64,000 bases of DNA from Hemibagrus wyckioides (lineage: Eukaryota; Chordata; Actinopteri; Siluriformes; Bagridae): assembly GCF_019097595.1 (NCBI RefSeq), contig NC_080715.1, positions 9,360,573-9,424,572 on the forward strand, written 5' to 3'. The translations under genes were made by a program, and so were the position numbers. Of the stretch, positions 12,420 through 23,275 are shown piece by piece (the first letter of the stretch is position 1; each line of letters opens with the position of its first letter). The notes beneath the pieces were generated by a model, which had not been told where the DNA came from, did no database searches, and worked only from the letters and a program-made list of their open reading frames with translations.

Positions 12420-13540
12420 TACGACCGCTGATATCATCCTGCGATTACAAATGTCAGCATTTAAATTATGACCGTGTTGTTCAGAGGTTGGATACTCTCT
12501 AAGAGCCGGAACTAACAGAGATTAAACTGTTCAGATTTCCAAAAAAACAGAACACAACATTACGCCTGCATTGCAGCAGTGAAGAGTGAAGGATGGACAC
12601 CAAGTAGCAATGCATTTACATTGCAGCACTGCTGTGGAAATTTTAAGAAAAACAGCACACTGGTAGGCACGGGCAAGAGTAATAGTAAACAGACATGAAA
12701 AGGAAGGGCCCGGATCATTTTTTACATTGATTATTTATAGTTAGGATTAAAACACAAAACAGGATTAAGGAAAGGAAAACACTGGCAATCATTGGCTACA
12801 TTACAACACCTGATCATCACCTGATCCAGATAGCTCTGAGTCCTGACATCGCAGTTCTGTCTTGATAATATTTTGCGCAATCTCTGGTCATAACAATTTC
12901 TAGTCACAACCAACTTCTAGTCAAGAATACAGAAGGTCAAAACCTCACCCACAACTTCTCCATGTAAAGTTTTCCATCACTAATAATGAAATGTTGAGGA
13001 TAATGCAGTGACACTTTTGACATTAATATGAATGCAATATTAGAACTTAAATTCTTAGAGGGTCCAGTAATTCCAAATGATAGTTTAATTTGAGTTTTTA
13101 ACCGTTTATTTCGAACCAGACTTAAAAAGTACCTGCTAGTCATTTTGTTTTCACAGATCTGTGATTTAAAAATTGTACCAGAAATATTTCAGGACCAGAC
13201 ACATTTATCGTTTACTCTTGAAATGGTCTGTAGTGTGATTACATAATTTCCCTCTACAAATCTATTTTTCAGTCCATCTACCCATCCATCTATCTGTCTT
13301 CAGGGCATAATAATAGTCCAAAGCAATGCACACTGTAACCGATTAAAACACCATGTCCAGTGTGAACAACCTTGTTGTTGATAATAATGGGAACTATTAA
13401 AATAAAATCTAGCTAACATAACACAGGCTGCTTTTCACCTACTTACATTAGTAGTTATGGCTAAATTGCAATGAATTATAGCTATAATATACATGGAGTG
13501 TTGTTAGCTAGAAGAAGTCAAACCATAGATGTCCATAAAT
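12420..13540. other. Unassigned intergenic sequence
   Basis: AT-rich DNA with scattered short open frames lacking domain signatures. No gene, RNA or clear repeat was recognised. Confidence 0.4.
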
Positions 13541-13549
13541 TAAGTTAGG

Positions 13550-14275
13550 TGTAATAGAGTGAAATGACAGAAGGAAAAAGTATTGAACGCATGAAGAAAA
13601 GGAGGTGCAAAAAGACATGAAAAGCCATGACACCTGCTGAAATCAATCAGTAACTAGAAAGCAATCCTGCCCATTGTAAGTGCAAATTAATATCAGCTGG
13701 TTCAGTTCCACCTGATGGCCTATAAAAAGGTGTCTCATTACCAAAGTGTCATCAAGAAACAGCTCATGATGAAAAAGCAAAGAGAGCTCCAAAGAGGTTT
13801 GCAACCTTATTGTTGCAAAACATACTGATGGCATTGGTTACAGAAGGATTTCAAAACTTCTGAATGTTCCAGTGAGCACTGTTGGGTCCATAAACTGGAA
13901 GTGCTCCACTGACAGAGGAGTGAAAAGAATTAGCAGAAGAGTTTTGCAAGAGCCAAGGACCACTTATGGAGAGCTTCAGAAATGCACCTTTCTATTGTGA
14001 ACCAATGTTTTTTTTTTTAAACAAAGCTATAAAGCTCAGCAGCTGCAACAATTTTATTTTTGCTAAAATGTAGCTTTACAGCTGACAAAATGTTGACAAA
14101 ATGCCTTGGCCGACCATGACCCTGTCGCCCGTTCACCATGGTTCGTGGGCCACTTTTGGTAGATACTGATCACTGCAGACCGGGAACACCCCACAAGAGC
14201 TGAGGTTTTGAAGATGTTCTGATTGTCCTCTTGGAGAAGGAAAGACTTTGCCAACCGCTAAATCATTTGCCAGAA
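13550..14275. mobile_element. Degraded Tc1-like transposon fragments
   Basis: Positions 13560-14010 read on the plus strand as the N-terminal half of a Tc1-like transposase with multiple stops. Positions 14063-14254 read on the minus strand as a helix-turn-helix fragment ([18 protein letters not shown]), the same family as the remnant at 2100-2575. No catalytic triad remains. Confidence 0.6.
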
Positions 14276-14539
14276 TCATGCTTACTACATTCATTTCTAA
14301 CACACACCAACAATAAACTACCTGTTAGATAGTTAAAGGTACAAGGGAAAAAACAAAACACACAAAAACTCTTCTAACACTACATAACAGTAAGAATATG
14401 TCACTGGATGTAACACCATAATCTGGGTTCCAAAAAATAAAAAATATGGAATTGGCTTCTTCACACTTTCAGGTTTCGTTTGCCTGAAGTAACAACAAAA
14501 ACAGTTACAGTAGCTCTGTGTGTGTCCGCATCACCTGTA

Positions 14540-14645
14540 CTTTGTTTTTGTTCTGTGTAGCACCTCTGGTCCATGAGGAACGTTGTTTCATTTCACCGTG
14601 TACTGCATCAGCTATATATGGTAATAAAGCTTCTTTGACTTTTGA
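14540..14645 (+). mobile_element. L2-type LINE 3' end fragment
   Basis: About 105 bp matching, in reverse, the 3' end of the LINE at 47.7-51.3 kb: AGGAACGTTGTTTCA, then TGCATCAGCTATATATGG, then AATAAAGCTTCTTTGACTTT. It is severely 5'-truncated. Confidence 0.7.
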
Positions 14646-14713
14646 CCATGTCAGATGCCCGTGTAGGTTTTGTAAGATGGAACTAAAGCAGGGTTCGAAC
14701 AGTCCACATATAC

Positions 14714-15254
14714 ACTACCAGTCAAAAGTTTGGACACATCTTCTAATTCCATGGTCTTTCCTGATGTTTATTTCTTTCTACATTGTAAAACAATGCTGAA
14801 GGCGGCCGAAATACACAGTAATGTTGTTTGAACAGTTGATATTGAGATATGTCTGCTACTGATACTCTGTAAAGCCTTCATAACGGCTCTAATCTGAGGT
14901 GCTGTTAATTGGTGATTTCTGAGGCTGGTAACTCTGAATGAACTTCTCCTCTGCAGCAGAGGTAAGTTTTGGTCTTGCTTTACTGGGATGGTCTTCATGT
15001 GAGCCAGTTTCATCATGGTGTTTGATGGGTTTTGCAAATGCACTTGACAATACTGTTCTTGCAAGAACTATTCCAGAACACCTGACCTTCGTGTCTTAAA
15101 ATAACAACTGACTGGTTTTTGTTGTTGATGAAAGTCCATGTGTGTTATTTCATAATTTTGAAATCTCCAGTATTGTTCTAGAATGTAGAAAATAAATCCC
15201 TAAACATAAAACACTGAATTAAAAGGTGTGTCCAAACTTTTGACTGGTAGTGTA
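14714..15254 (-). mobile_element. Internally deleted Tc1-like element
   Basis: The inverted ends read ACTACCAGTCAAAAGTTTGG (left) and its complement (right). Inside is a minus-strand 98-residue frame (14768-15064) holding only the second half of the transposase DNA-binding region (TAPQIRAVMKALQSISSRHI). The catalytic core is missing. The copy at 35034-35634 keeps the same frame, so this is a non-autonomous family. Confidence 0.75.
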
Positions 15255-15381
15255 CACACAGACTTTTCTATATATTTTCAGATAGAATTTGTATTTATTT
15301 TTAGATATATTTTGTATATATTTTGTCTTTATTTTAATGTGTATTAAGTTAATTAGTGTTTAAAGTTTGCAATAATATGTA

Positions 15382-16625
15382 CACTATATTGCCAAAAGTA
15401 TTCGCTCACCCATCCAAATAATCAGAATCAGGTGTTCCAATCACTTCCATGGCCACAGGTGTATAAAATCAAGCACCTAGGCATGCAGACTGTTTTTACA
15501 AACATTTGTGAAAGAATGGGTCGCTCTCAGGAGCTCAGTGAATTCCAGCGTGGAACTGTGATAGGATGCCACCTGTGCAACAAATCCAGTCGTGAAATTT
15601 CCTCGCTCCTAAATATTCCACAGTCAACTGTCAGCTGTATTATAAGAACGTGGAAGTGTTTGGGAACGACAGCAACTCAGCCACGAAGTGGTAGGCCACG
15701 TAAACTGACGGAGCGGGGTCAGCGGATGCTGAGGCACATAGTGCGAAGAGGTCGCCAACTTTCTGCAGAGTCAATCGCTACAGACCTCCAAACTTCATGT
15801 GGCCTTCAGATTAGCTCAAGAACAGTGCGCAGAGAGCCTCATGGAATGGGTTTCCATGGCCGAGCAGCTGCATCCAAGCCATACATCACCAAGTGCAATG
15901 CAAAGCGTCGGATGCAGTGGTGTAAAGCACGCCGCCACTGGACTCTAGAGCAGTGGAGACGCGTTCTCTGGAGTGACGAATCGCGCTTCTCCATCTGGCA
16001 ATCTGATGGACGAGTCTGGGTTTGGCAGTTGCCAGGAGAACGGTACTTGTCTGACTGCATTGTGCCAAGTGTAAAGTTTGGTGGAGGGGGGATTATGGTG
16101 TGGGGTTGTTTTTCAGGAGCTGGGCTTGGCCCCTTAGTCCCAGTGAAAGGAACTCTGAATGCTTCAGCATACCAAGACATTTTGGACAATTCCATGCTCC
16201 CAACTTTGTGGGAACAGTTTGGAGCTGGCCCCTTCCTCTTCCAACATGACTGTGCACCAGTACCCAAAGCAAGGTCCATAAAGACATGGATGACAGAGTC
16301 TGGTGTGGATGAACTTGACTGGCCTGCACAGAGTCCTGACCTCAACCCAATAGAACACCTTTGGGATGAATTAGAGCGGAGACTGAGAGCCAGGCCTTCA
16401 CGTCCAACATCAGTGTGTGACCAAATGCGCTTCTGGAAGAATGGTCAAAAATTCCCATAAACTCACTCCTAAACCTTGTGGACAGCCTTCCCAGAAGAGT
16501 TGAAGCTGTTATAGCTGCAAAGGGTGGACCGACGTCATATTGAACCCTATGGATTAGGAATGGGATGTCACTTAAGTTCATATGCGAGTCAAGGCAGGTG
16601 AGCGAATACTTTTGGAAATATACTG
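15382..16625 (+). mobile_element. Full-length Tc1-like transposon, copy 2 (defective)
   Basis: 1244 bp, in the opposite orientation to copies 1 and 3, between TA target sites. The left end is intact (CACTATATTGCCAAAAGTAT). The right end has two changes (TTTTGGAAATATACTG). Confidence 0.9.
15483..16460 (+). pseudogene. Tc1-like transposase, copy 2, C-terminal frameshift
   Basis: It starts at the ATG shared by all three copies. The helix-turn-helix, GRPR motif, WSDES, FQHDCAP and [11 protein letters not shown] are present, so the D, D, E residues survive. A 4-bp deletion next to about 16420 (GTGTGACC directly followed by AAATGCG) shifts the frame, replaces the last 40 or so residues and stops at 16460. 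The element is mutated in both a terminus and the C-terminal region, so it is probably inactive. Confidence 0.85.
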
Positions 16626-16629
16626 TATA

Positions 16630-17370
16630 TACATTTGTGTGCAGTCTCTGGTGTGTGTTTTTTCACAATTTTTGTATCAATTGCTCTTTAGTGTTAAAAA
16701 TGTCAAATAAATAAATTGATTGATAAACACTGATTTCTTTGTTGTTGTGTGTCTCTATTTACAGAATTCATTATATATTATTCATAAATGTGTGTTTACA
16801 TAAACTCTTTCATGAACTGCATGCTGTCTTTGTGCTTATAGTTCACAAAGACGTATGCAGCATTTTTTTTTTGTAGTATTGCAGCAATTTTCACTCAGTT
16901 AAAACATTTCATTCATTTGCACTGAGTGGGATTCGAAGCCCATTCCTGACAAATGTTTTAATAAATTTAAATTGGCTGTGACATGAATTTTGCACCTGGG
17001 ACAGCAGCAGAAAAGCTTCAATTTCCAGTTTTCGCAATTTCCCAATTTGTTGTGCAATATTGTTTTAGGCTTTATATTGCGAAAAGTTAAATGGTAATGG
17101 CTATTAGGCTCTGTGGCTTTATAGTTTGCTTGAGTTTTCACTGATTTTATTTCAATTCATTTTGGGATAGTTATTTCCTTTGCTATAAATCTTTATGAAT
17201 AAAAATAAACAATAAACAATTCAAGAGTCTGTACATTGTTATAACATGCTATGTTACAAAGGTGTAGGTTACACAGGCAATCTATATTATTAAATAACTG
17301 CATATGGATTAAAAACACTCAGATTTATGCATGAATTTATACATTTCTATTTTCTACACTGCAGGGTTAG
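16630..17370. other. Unassigned AT-rich sequence
   Basis: No conserved frame, RNA or recognised repeat was seen. Confidence 0.4.
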
Positions 17371-17455
17371 CTGATGTTTATTCAGATAAATAATACAAAG
17401 AATAAATAAACAGTAAGTTAATAAATAAAATAAAATAAAAAGTAAGTAGATAAAT

Positions 17456-17511
<56 letters not shown>
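17456..17511. repeat. (GAAA)n microsatellite
   Basis: About 13 tandem AAAG units after (AATA)-rich sequence. Confidence 0.95.
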
Positions 17512-17512
<1 letters not shown>

Positions 17513-17589
17513 TTCCCTATTGAAGTTTAAAGCATTAACCAACTCTTTATTAAAACATTTAATGTTATGGAAAAGAAACATAATGACAG

Positions 17590-18439
17590 ATATTCACACA
17601 TTTATAGTCTGTAGGAAATAAAAAGCTATAATGCATCACATAAGAGTAAGAGTAAAAAAACTGTAAGGACGGTTGAGAATGAACTCATTTCTGTATCCAA
17701 TAAAGCGGTCGTGTCATGGTACAAAAATGAAAGACTCGAACCCGAAGACTCGAAAGGTGAACTAATCTTTTCTGTTTACTGATCTTATGCGATGTTGTGC
17801 ACGTGCGGTGAACACAAAATGAACGAATCACTACCTGAGACGACTCGATGTTCTCAAGTCATGGGAAAGATTCGTTCAAAATGAACGACACATCACTAGT
17901 CTTAAGCAAGTGAGAAGATGGGTGTTTACATGCAGCTACATGTTATCCATATCAATGTATACGTTAGTTAGATGCCCTTATTGTCCAAGGAATCAGGTGT
18001 AATATGTCTAAAATGGTTCTTAAATGCCCTAGTTGTTTTGTGCAGGTGTGGATGACGTTGCTTTCTTCCTAGAGGAGCAGAGTACTGTGGTTGTACTTAC
18101 AGGGACTGAGTGGATGCTATGACCACAGGCACAGTTTAGGACACACACTGATCCAAACTCCACATCCTGAGACTTTGGACAAGATTTGTATTTATTAGTT
18201 TTAAACTATGTGCAGCAAATTGTGGAAAAAATGTGTTGTAACTACATTTATAGCATCACTTTGCAATGCATTTAATCCTAAATCCTTCTGCAGCTTTTAT
18301 GGTGGCATGCAACTCCATAATGATGTTGATCTGTCTCTAACACACAGACAGAAATAAACAGTCTAGAAATCATTTCTAATTTAAAGAGTTATTTTGAGCT
18401 TGACTCTGACAAGAAGCCATTGTTATAATATGAATAAAC

Positions 18440-18440
<1 letters not shown>
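17590..18440. other. Intergenic sequence with a possible hAT-like remnant
   Basis: Around 17820-17900, ATGAACGAATCACTACCTG and GATTCGTTCAAAATGAACGA resemble terminal sequence of fish hAT elements. The rest shows no gene. Confidence 0.25.

Positions 18441-18480
<40 letters not shown>
18441..18480. repeat. (CT)n microsatellite
   Basis: About 20 uninterrupted CT units. Confidence 0.95.
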
Positions 18481-18482
<2 letters not shown>

Positions 18483-18551
18483 CTTAATATAAAACAGTAA
18501 CACTCACCGCTTTAATAAAACATATTTTCTTTCTTTCTTTTTCAACATAGG

Positions 18552-19130
18552 TGTAACGTCTGGGACCCCCGCCCTATGCGGGGCTCGACCCCAGACGCCC
18601 GTGGTGTGTGTGTGCGCACGCCAGCACACGGTGTAATGAGACCCATGTGCAGGATTCAGCGAAGCACTGCTTTTATTACATTTAAGACGCGACATAGGGA
18701 AACAAACGTAACACTAGACATGGCGTGGTTAACTAAACAAAACAAAACCTAGACCTTAGCTTGGACATGGAACCTAGCAAACAAAACCCCAATAGAAACC
18801 ACGGTACAGATAACAATCATGGACCATCTCTGAGACCCAGCGGGATTCCCAGCTAGTTCCTGTCTTCGGTAAGGATTTGCAGTCTGCTGGCTAGAGCCCT
18901 GGATAACTGGTGGATGGCATCCGGCGGATCCTTTTCCCCGTTTCCCAGGGAGGTGTCCCCATCTTCGTTATGGTCGAGGACGTCGCTCCCCCAGGGAATT
19001 TACAAGGAGGACGTCGCTCGACTTCAGGCCATGGGGGACACCCCCTTTTTATCGGTCCCATCCCATTTATCGGTTTTATCTGTTCTGATAGTCTGCCCTC
19101 CAGATGTAGACGGATGAAAGTTCATCACTC
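18552..19130 (-). mobile_element. Possible solo LTR of a Gypsy-like element
   Basis: The block starts TGTAACGTCTGGGACC, is more GC-rich than its flanks, and contains CTTTTATTACATTT, a minus-strand polyadenylation signal placed as in the LTR of the Gypsy element at 23.3-28.3 kb. No internal coding region lies beside it. The boundaries and missing target duplication leave this uncertain. Confidence 0.35.
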
Positions 19131-19559
19131 AGGCAAAACCAAGCCCATTACTCTACTCATCAGCTGTACAGACTGTTCATTTAGATTTTATCTGAGGAGA
19201 TTTTGTGATATTTGAGTTTCAGTATAGTTTGTAAACTCTCCTCATCACCTTTACATTTAGATTTTATTTGATAAGATTTTGTTATCAGTGCTATAGTTAT
19301 TAGTGCAGTTATAAATGTTAAGTTTTTTTTTTAACTATAAAACATCACTGGCAAGTACACAGACTAAACATTATGTATTATGAAAAGTGATGTCTATAAT
19401 ATTTAAATTATTATTATTATTACACCTGACATCACATGTATATAGATGCACATTGGATATTGAGTTCTTTGAACTCAGAACTACTAAGTTCAGATCAAAA
19501 TTGTTGAGAATAATCAAAACAATTCTAATATGTAAGTTTATTCCTACCTTTCCAATCCA

Positions 19560-19845
19560 ATCACGCCTCAGCTAGTGTACTTCACATCACCTATTCTGCC
19601 TCACCTTACCTGCATCACCCGGCCTGCATCACTCAGCCTGCCCCACTCAGCCCGCCCCACTCAGCCCAGCTCACACAGCTTGCCCCATGTGGCTAACCCC
19701 CGCTGACCTGCCCTGCTCTGCCTGTCCATGTAGTCTGCCCTGGCCCTGCCTGGCCCGTCCGGCCTGCCCCGCCTGCCTACCTAGCCCCGCGGCCTCTGCT
19801 CACCGCTCACAAGACCTGCGCATGCTAGTTATCCCTGCTAGGGAG
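19560..19845. repeat. CCTGCC-rich low-complexity sequence
   Basis: Degenerate repeats of CCTGCCC, CACTCAGCC and similar words, probably the decayed start of the adjacent minisatellite region. Confidence 0.5.
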
Positions 19846-19854
19846 ATATATGTG

Positions 19855-20945
19855 TAGGTGGGGTGTAGATAGGTAGATATTTGTGTAGGTGGGGTGTACA
19901 TAGGTAGGTATTTGTGTAGGTGGGGTGTAGATAGGTAAATATTTGTGTAGGTGGGGTGTAGATAGGTAGGTATTTGTGTAGGTGGGGTTTAGATAGGTAG
20001 GTATTTGTGTAGGTGGGGTGTAGATAGGTAAATATTTGTGTAGGTGGGGTGTAGATAGGTAGGTATTTGTGTAGGTGGGGTGTAGATAGGTTGATATTTG
20101 TGTAGGTGGGGTGTAGATAGGTAGGTATATGTGTAGGTAGGGTGTAGATAGGTAGATATTTGTGTAGGTGGGGTGTAGATAGGTATGTATTTGTGTAGGT
20201 GGGGTGTAGATAGGTAGATATTTGTGTAGGTGGGGTGTAGATAGGTAGGTATTTGTGTAGGTGGGGTGTAGATAGGTAAATATTTGTGTAGGTGGGGTGT
20301 AGATAGGTAGATATTTGTGAAGGTGGGGTTTAGATAGGTAGATATTTGTGTAGGTGGGGTGTAGATAGGTAGATATTTGTGAAGGTGGGGTTTAGATAGG
20401 TAGATATTTGTGAAGGTGGGGTTTAGATAGGTAGATATTTGTGTAGGTGGGGTGTAGATAGGTAGATATTTGTGTAGGTGGGGTGTAGATAGGTAGATAT
20501 TTGTGAAGGTGGGGTTTAGATAGGTAGATATTTGTGTAGGTGGGGTGTAGATAGGTAGATATTTGTGAAGGTGTGGTTTAGATAGGTAGATATTTGTGTA
20601 GGTGGGGTGTAGATATGTAGATATTTGTGTAGGTGGGGTGTAGATAGGTAGATATTTGTGAAGGTGGGGTTTAGATAGGTAGATATTTGTGTAGGTGGGG
20701 TGTAGATAGGTAGATATTTGTGAAGGTGGGGTTTAGATAGGTAGATATTTGTGTAGGTGGGGTGTAGATAGGTAGATATTTGTGTAGGTGGGGTGTAGAT
20801 AGGTAGATATTTGTGAAGGTGGGGTTTAGATAGGTAGATATTTTTGTAGGTGGGGTGTAGATAGGTAGATATTTGTGAAGGTGGGGTTTAGATAGGTAGA
20901 TATTTGTGTAGGTGGGGTGTAGATAGGTAGATATTTGTGTATGTG
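19855..20945. repeat. 31-bp minisatellite, about 35 copies, with higher-order structure
   Basis: The unit is AGGTGGGGTGTAGATAGGTA plus GATATTTGTGT. Two main unit types occur: type T (GTGTAGG...GTGTAG) and type A (GTGAAGG...GTTTAG). The left half is mostly type T with variation at the GGTAGATA positions. The right half (about 20430-20940) repeats a five-unit pattern T-T-A-T-A. Confidence 0.93.
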
Positions 20946-21049
20946 TGGTATATGGTATATATAGCAGGTATGTAGGTGTGAATTTGAATTTGAATATGTG
21001 TATATATGAGCAGGTGTGTAGGTGTGTGTAGATGAGCAGGTGGTGTGTA

Positions 21050-21346
21050 GGTTAGTAGGTGTGTGTAGGTGGTCTGTCAATGAGCAGGTAGGTGGACAGT
21101 TGTGCAGGTCAGTAGGTGTGTGTAGGTGGTCTGTCAGTGAGCAGGTAGGTGGACAGTTGTGCAGGTCAGTAGGTGTGTGTAGGTGGTCTGTCAGTGAGCA
21201 GGTAGGTGGACAGTTGTGCAGGTCAGTAGGTGTGTGTAAGTGGTCTGTCAGTGAGCAGGTAGGTGGACAGTTGTGTAGGTTAGTAGGTGTGTGCAGGTGG
21301 TCTGTCAGTGAGCAGGTAGGTGGACAGTTGTGCGGGTCAGTAGGTT
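21050..21346. repeat. 57-bp minisatellite, about 5 copies, frame-preserving
   Basis: The unit contains GGTGGTCTGTCAGTGAGCAG then GTAGGTGGACAGTTGTGCAGG. Because 57 is divisible by 3, one plus-strand frame (21022-21348) stays open with a 19-residue repeat. The frame has no proper start context, splice structure or composition of a gene. Confidence 0.9.
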
Positions 21347-21372
21347 GAGTTTCAGGTGTTTATGTGTGAAGT

Positions 21373-22291
21373 AGAGCTGCACGATTCTGGACCAAATAAT
21401 GAGAAATACATCGTAATTTTCAAAAATATTTTTAAACGTTTTTTTAGAATATAAATCAGGCTTTTCTATTTCTATGAACTTTTTAGAAACCCTGCACCTT
21501 AAATTACCAAACGCAAACAAAACAGAAAAAATGCTCTTTGCTTTAATTAAATTTAAAGACTACCAGGTTTTTCATGAGAAATAAATAAAAATCACAATTT
21601 TGCCATAAAAATATTCATATAAAATAGAAGAAGCCCTCAAAATGTAATAAAAAGAGGCGCTTCTTATTTCACGTTTGTAGTAATGAATAGAATTTTTAAA
21701 ATCATTAATAATTAATTTTAATACATGAATTTTAAATTCTATTATTTAAGTAGAATTTATTACTTATAAAAAGTAAAATCATCTTAATAATCTATAAAGA
21801 ATAATAAAATCATAATCTAATTATTTTTATCTTATTAGTTTTAATCTTATTATGTTAATCTCATTATTTTATCTTCTTTTTAAGCCTGTTTGTAAAATAA
21901 ATTAGACATTATTTTAATCAAAATAGATGTGCTGTGTGAATCCAATTCCATCTAATGTTTTAAATCATAATTTTACTCACATGTGAAAGACAGTGTGAAG
22001 GTGTTTGTAACAACATCGGTTTAGTGTCATTCAGTTAGTCATTTATTGACGCTCCCCTGCGCTGAATAACGTCGCTTTTATTAACGTTAGTGTGGTCTGT
22101 AATGTTTCAGGTGATTAAACAGGTTGGTGGTGTTACCCTTTGGTGTAGAAACCGTGACTAAACATTGCTCCTCTCTCCTCGTTATACTTCTCTCATTTCC
22201 ATGAAAATAGATTCAGCTGAACTGTAGTAAAGTAGGATTAAGATGGTGTGGAATCGTGATGGCCATTTTAAGGCGTAATCGTGCGGCTCTA
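21373..22291. mobile_element. Non-autonomous DNA transposon, hAT-like
   Basis: AGAGCTGCACGATT at the left and AATCGTGCGGCTCT at the right form imperfect inverted ends about 920 bp apart. The interior is AT-rich and non-coding. No clear 8-bp target duplication was found. Confidence 0.5.
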
Positions 22292-22740
22292 GTTCCTAGT
22301 TAGGTGTGTGTTCAGGTTGGTGGATTTGGTGGCGTGAGAGGGTGTAGTAGACTGGGTGGGACTGGGTAGGTCGCGAGGGGGTGGGTGGTGGTCATGTTTA
22401 GGTAGGTGGAGGGGCAGGGAACGTAGTGTGCGTGACAGGTGGGGGCCACCGGAGGGTGGGCACGCTTGATAGGTCTGGAGGGGGTGGGCGGTGGTGTCGT
22501 GCTGTGGCCGGGAGGCGGGCGATGGTGTGGGCTGTGTCGGAGCGGGTGGGGTAGGGTTGGGCTGCGTGGTACAGGCTGACAGGGTGGGCCAGAGGGGGAG
22601 CCTATTGGGGTAGCTGGGTGGGCTGGGCTGAATGGGGCAGGTGGGTGTGTGAGGCCTGGTGGTGCAGGTGGGTGTGGCAGAATGTGGTGGTCAGTATGCA
22701 GTTAGGTGGGTAGGAAGGAAGGTAGGTAGTTTTGATGAAC
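22292..22740. repeat. GGTGGG-rich low-complexity sequence
   Basis: A G-rich, degenerate GGTGGG/GGTAGG stretch on the plus strand. It holds no believable coding frame. Confidence 0.6.
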
Positions 22741-22913
22741 CTCCTTTCAACCACGAAAGGGACCAAATTGTTTAAAAAGAAACAGATACAGCTCTTTTTC
22801 ACAGTCCATTCTGTGACGAGCGGTCAATCCCACCATGGGTCAGACACCCAGGTCTAAAGTGGGACAACCTTTAACCTTTAAGGGACTTGCCAGTTTTGTT
22901 TAAATTAATGTTT

Positions 22914-22944
<31 letters not shown>

Positions 22945-22950
22945 CTACTA

Positions 22951-23141
22951 CAGTGGAACCTCGGCATACAAATTTAATTCAGAAATAATGTAAATGTAGA
23001 TAATCCAAACTTAGCCGCTGTTCGGTCCAGTTCGTTTGTATGTTGAAAATGCTTCGTATGCCGATGCTAATTTCTTCCTAAATTTCAATTCTTAAGGAAA
23101 ATTTGAAGTCAGGGCATTTGTATGTCAAGGTTCCACTGTAT
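22951..23141. mobile_element. Palindromic MITE (CAGTGGAACCTCGG ends), left copy
   Basis: The inverted ends are ACAGTGGAACCTCGGCATAC and AAGGTTCCACTGTA, flanked by (ATT)n. A second copy lies at 29648-29858. It is a short non-coding element. Confidence 0.75.
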
Positions 23142-23144
23142 TAA

Positions 23145-23175
<31 letters not shown>

Positions 23176-23275
23176 TTTAATATTTAGTATTATTATTTTA
23201 TATTCATTTATTTTTTAAATATAATATAATGTTATATAAACGTGTAATTTAAATGAGTTTCACTTTAAATGTAAA

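Noticed and set aside
19855..20945. Regular 31-bp repeats as a CRISPR array
   Set aside because: Units are contiguous with no unique spacers, and the genome is eukaryotic. It is a minisatellite.
21022..21348. Repeat protein gene from the 57-bp array
   Set aside because: The frame is open because the unit is divisible by three. There is no supported start, exon structure or domain.
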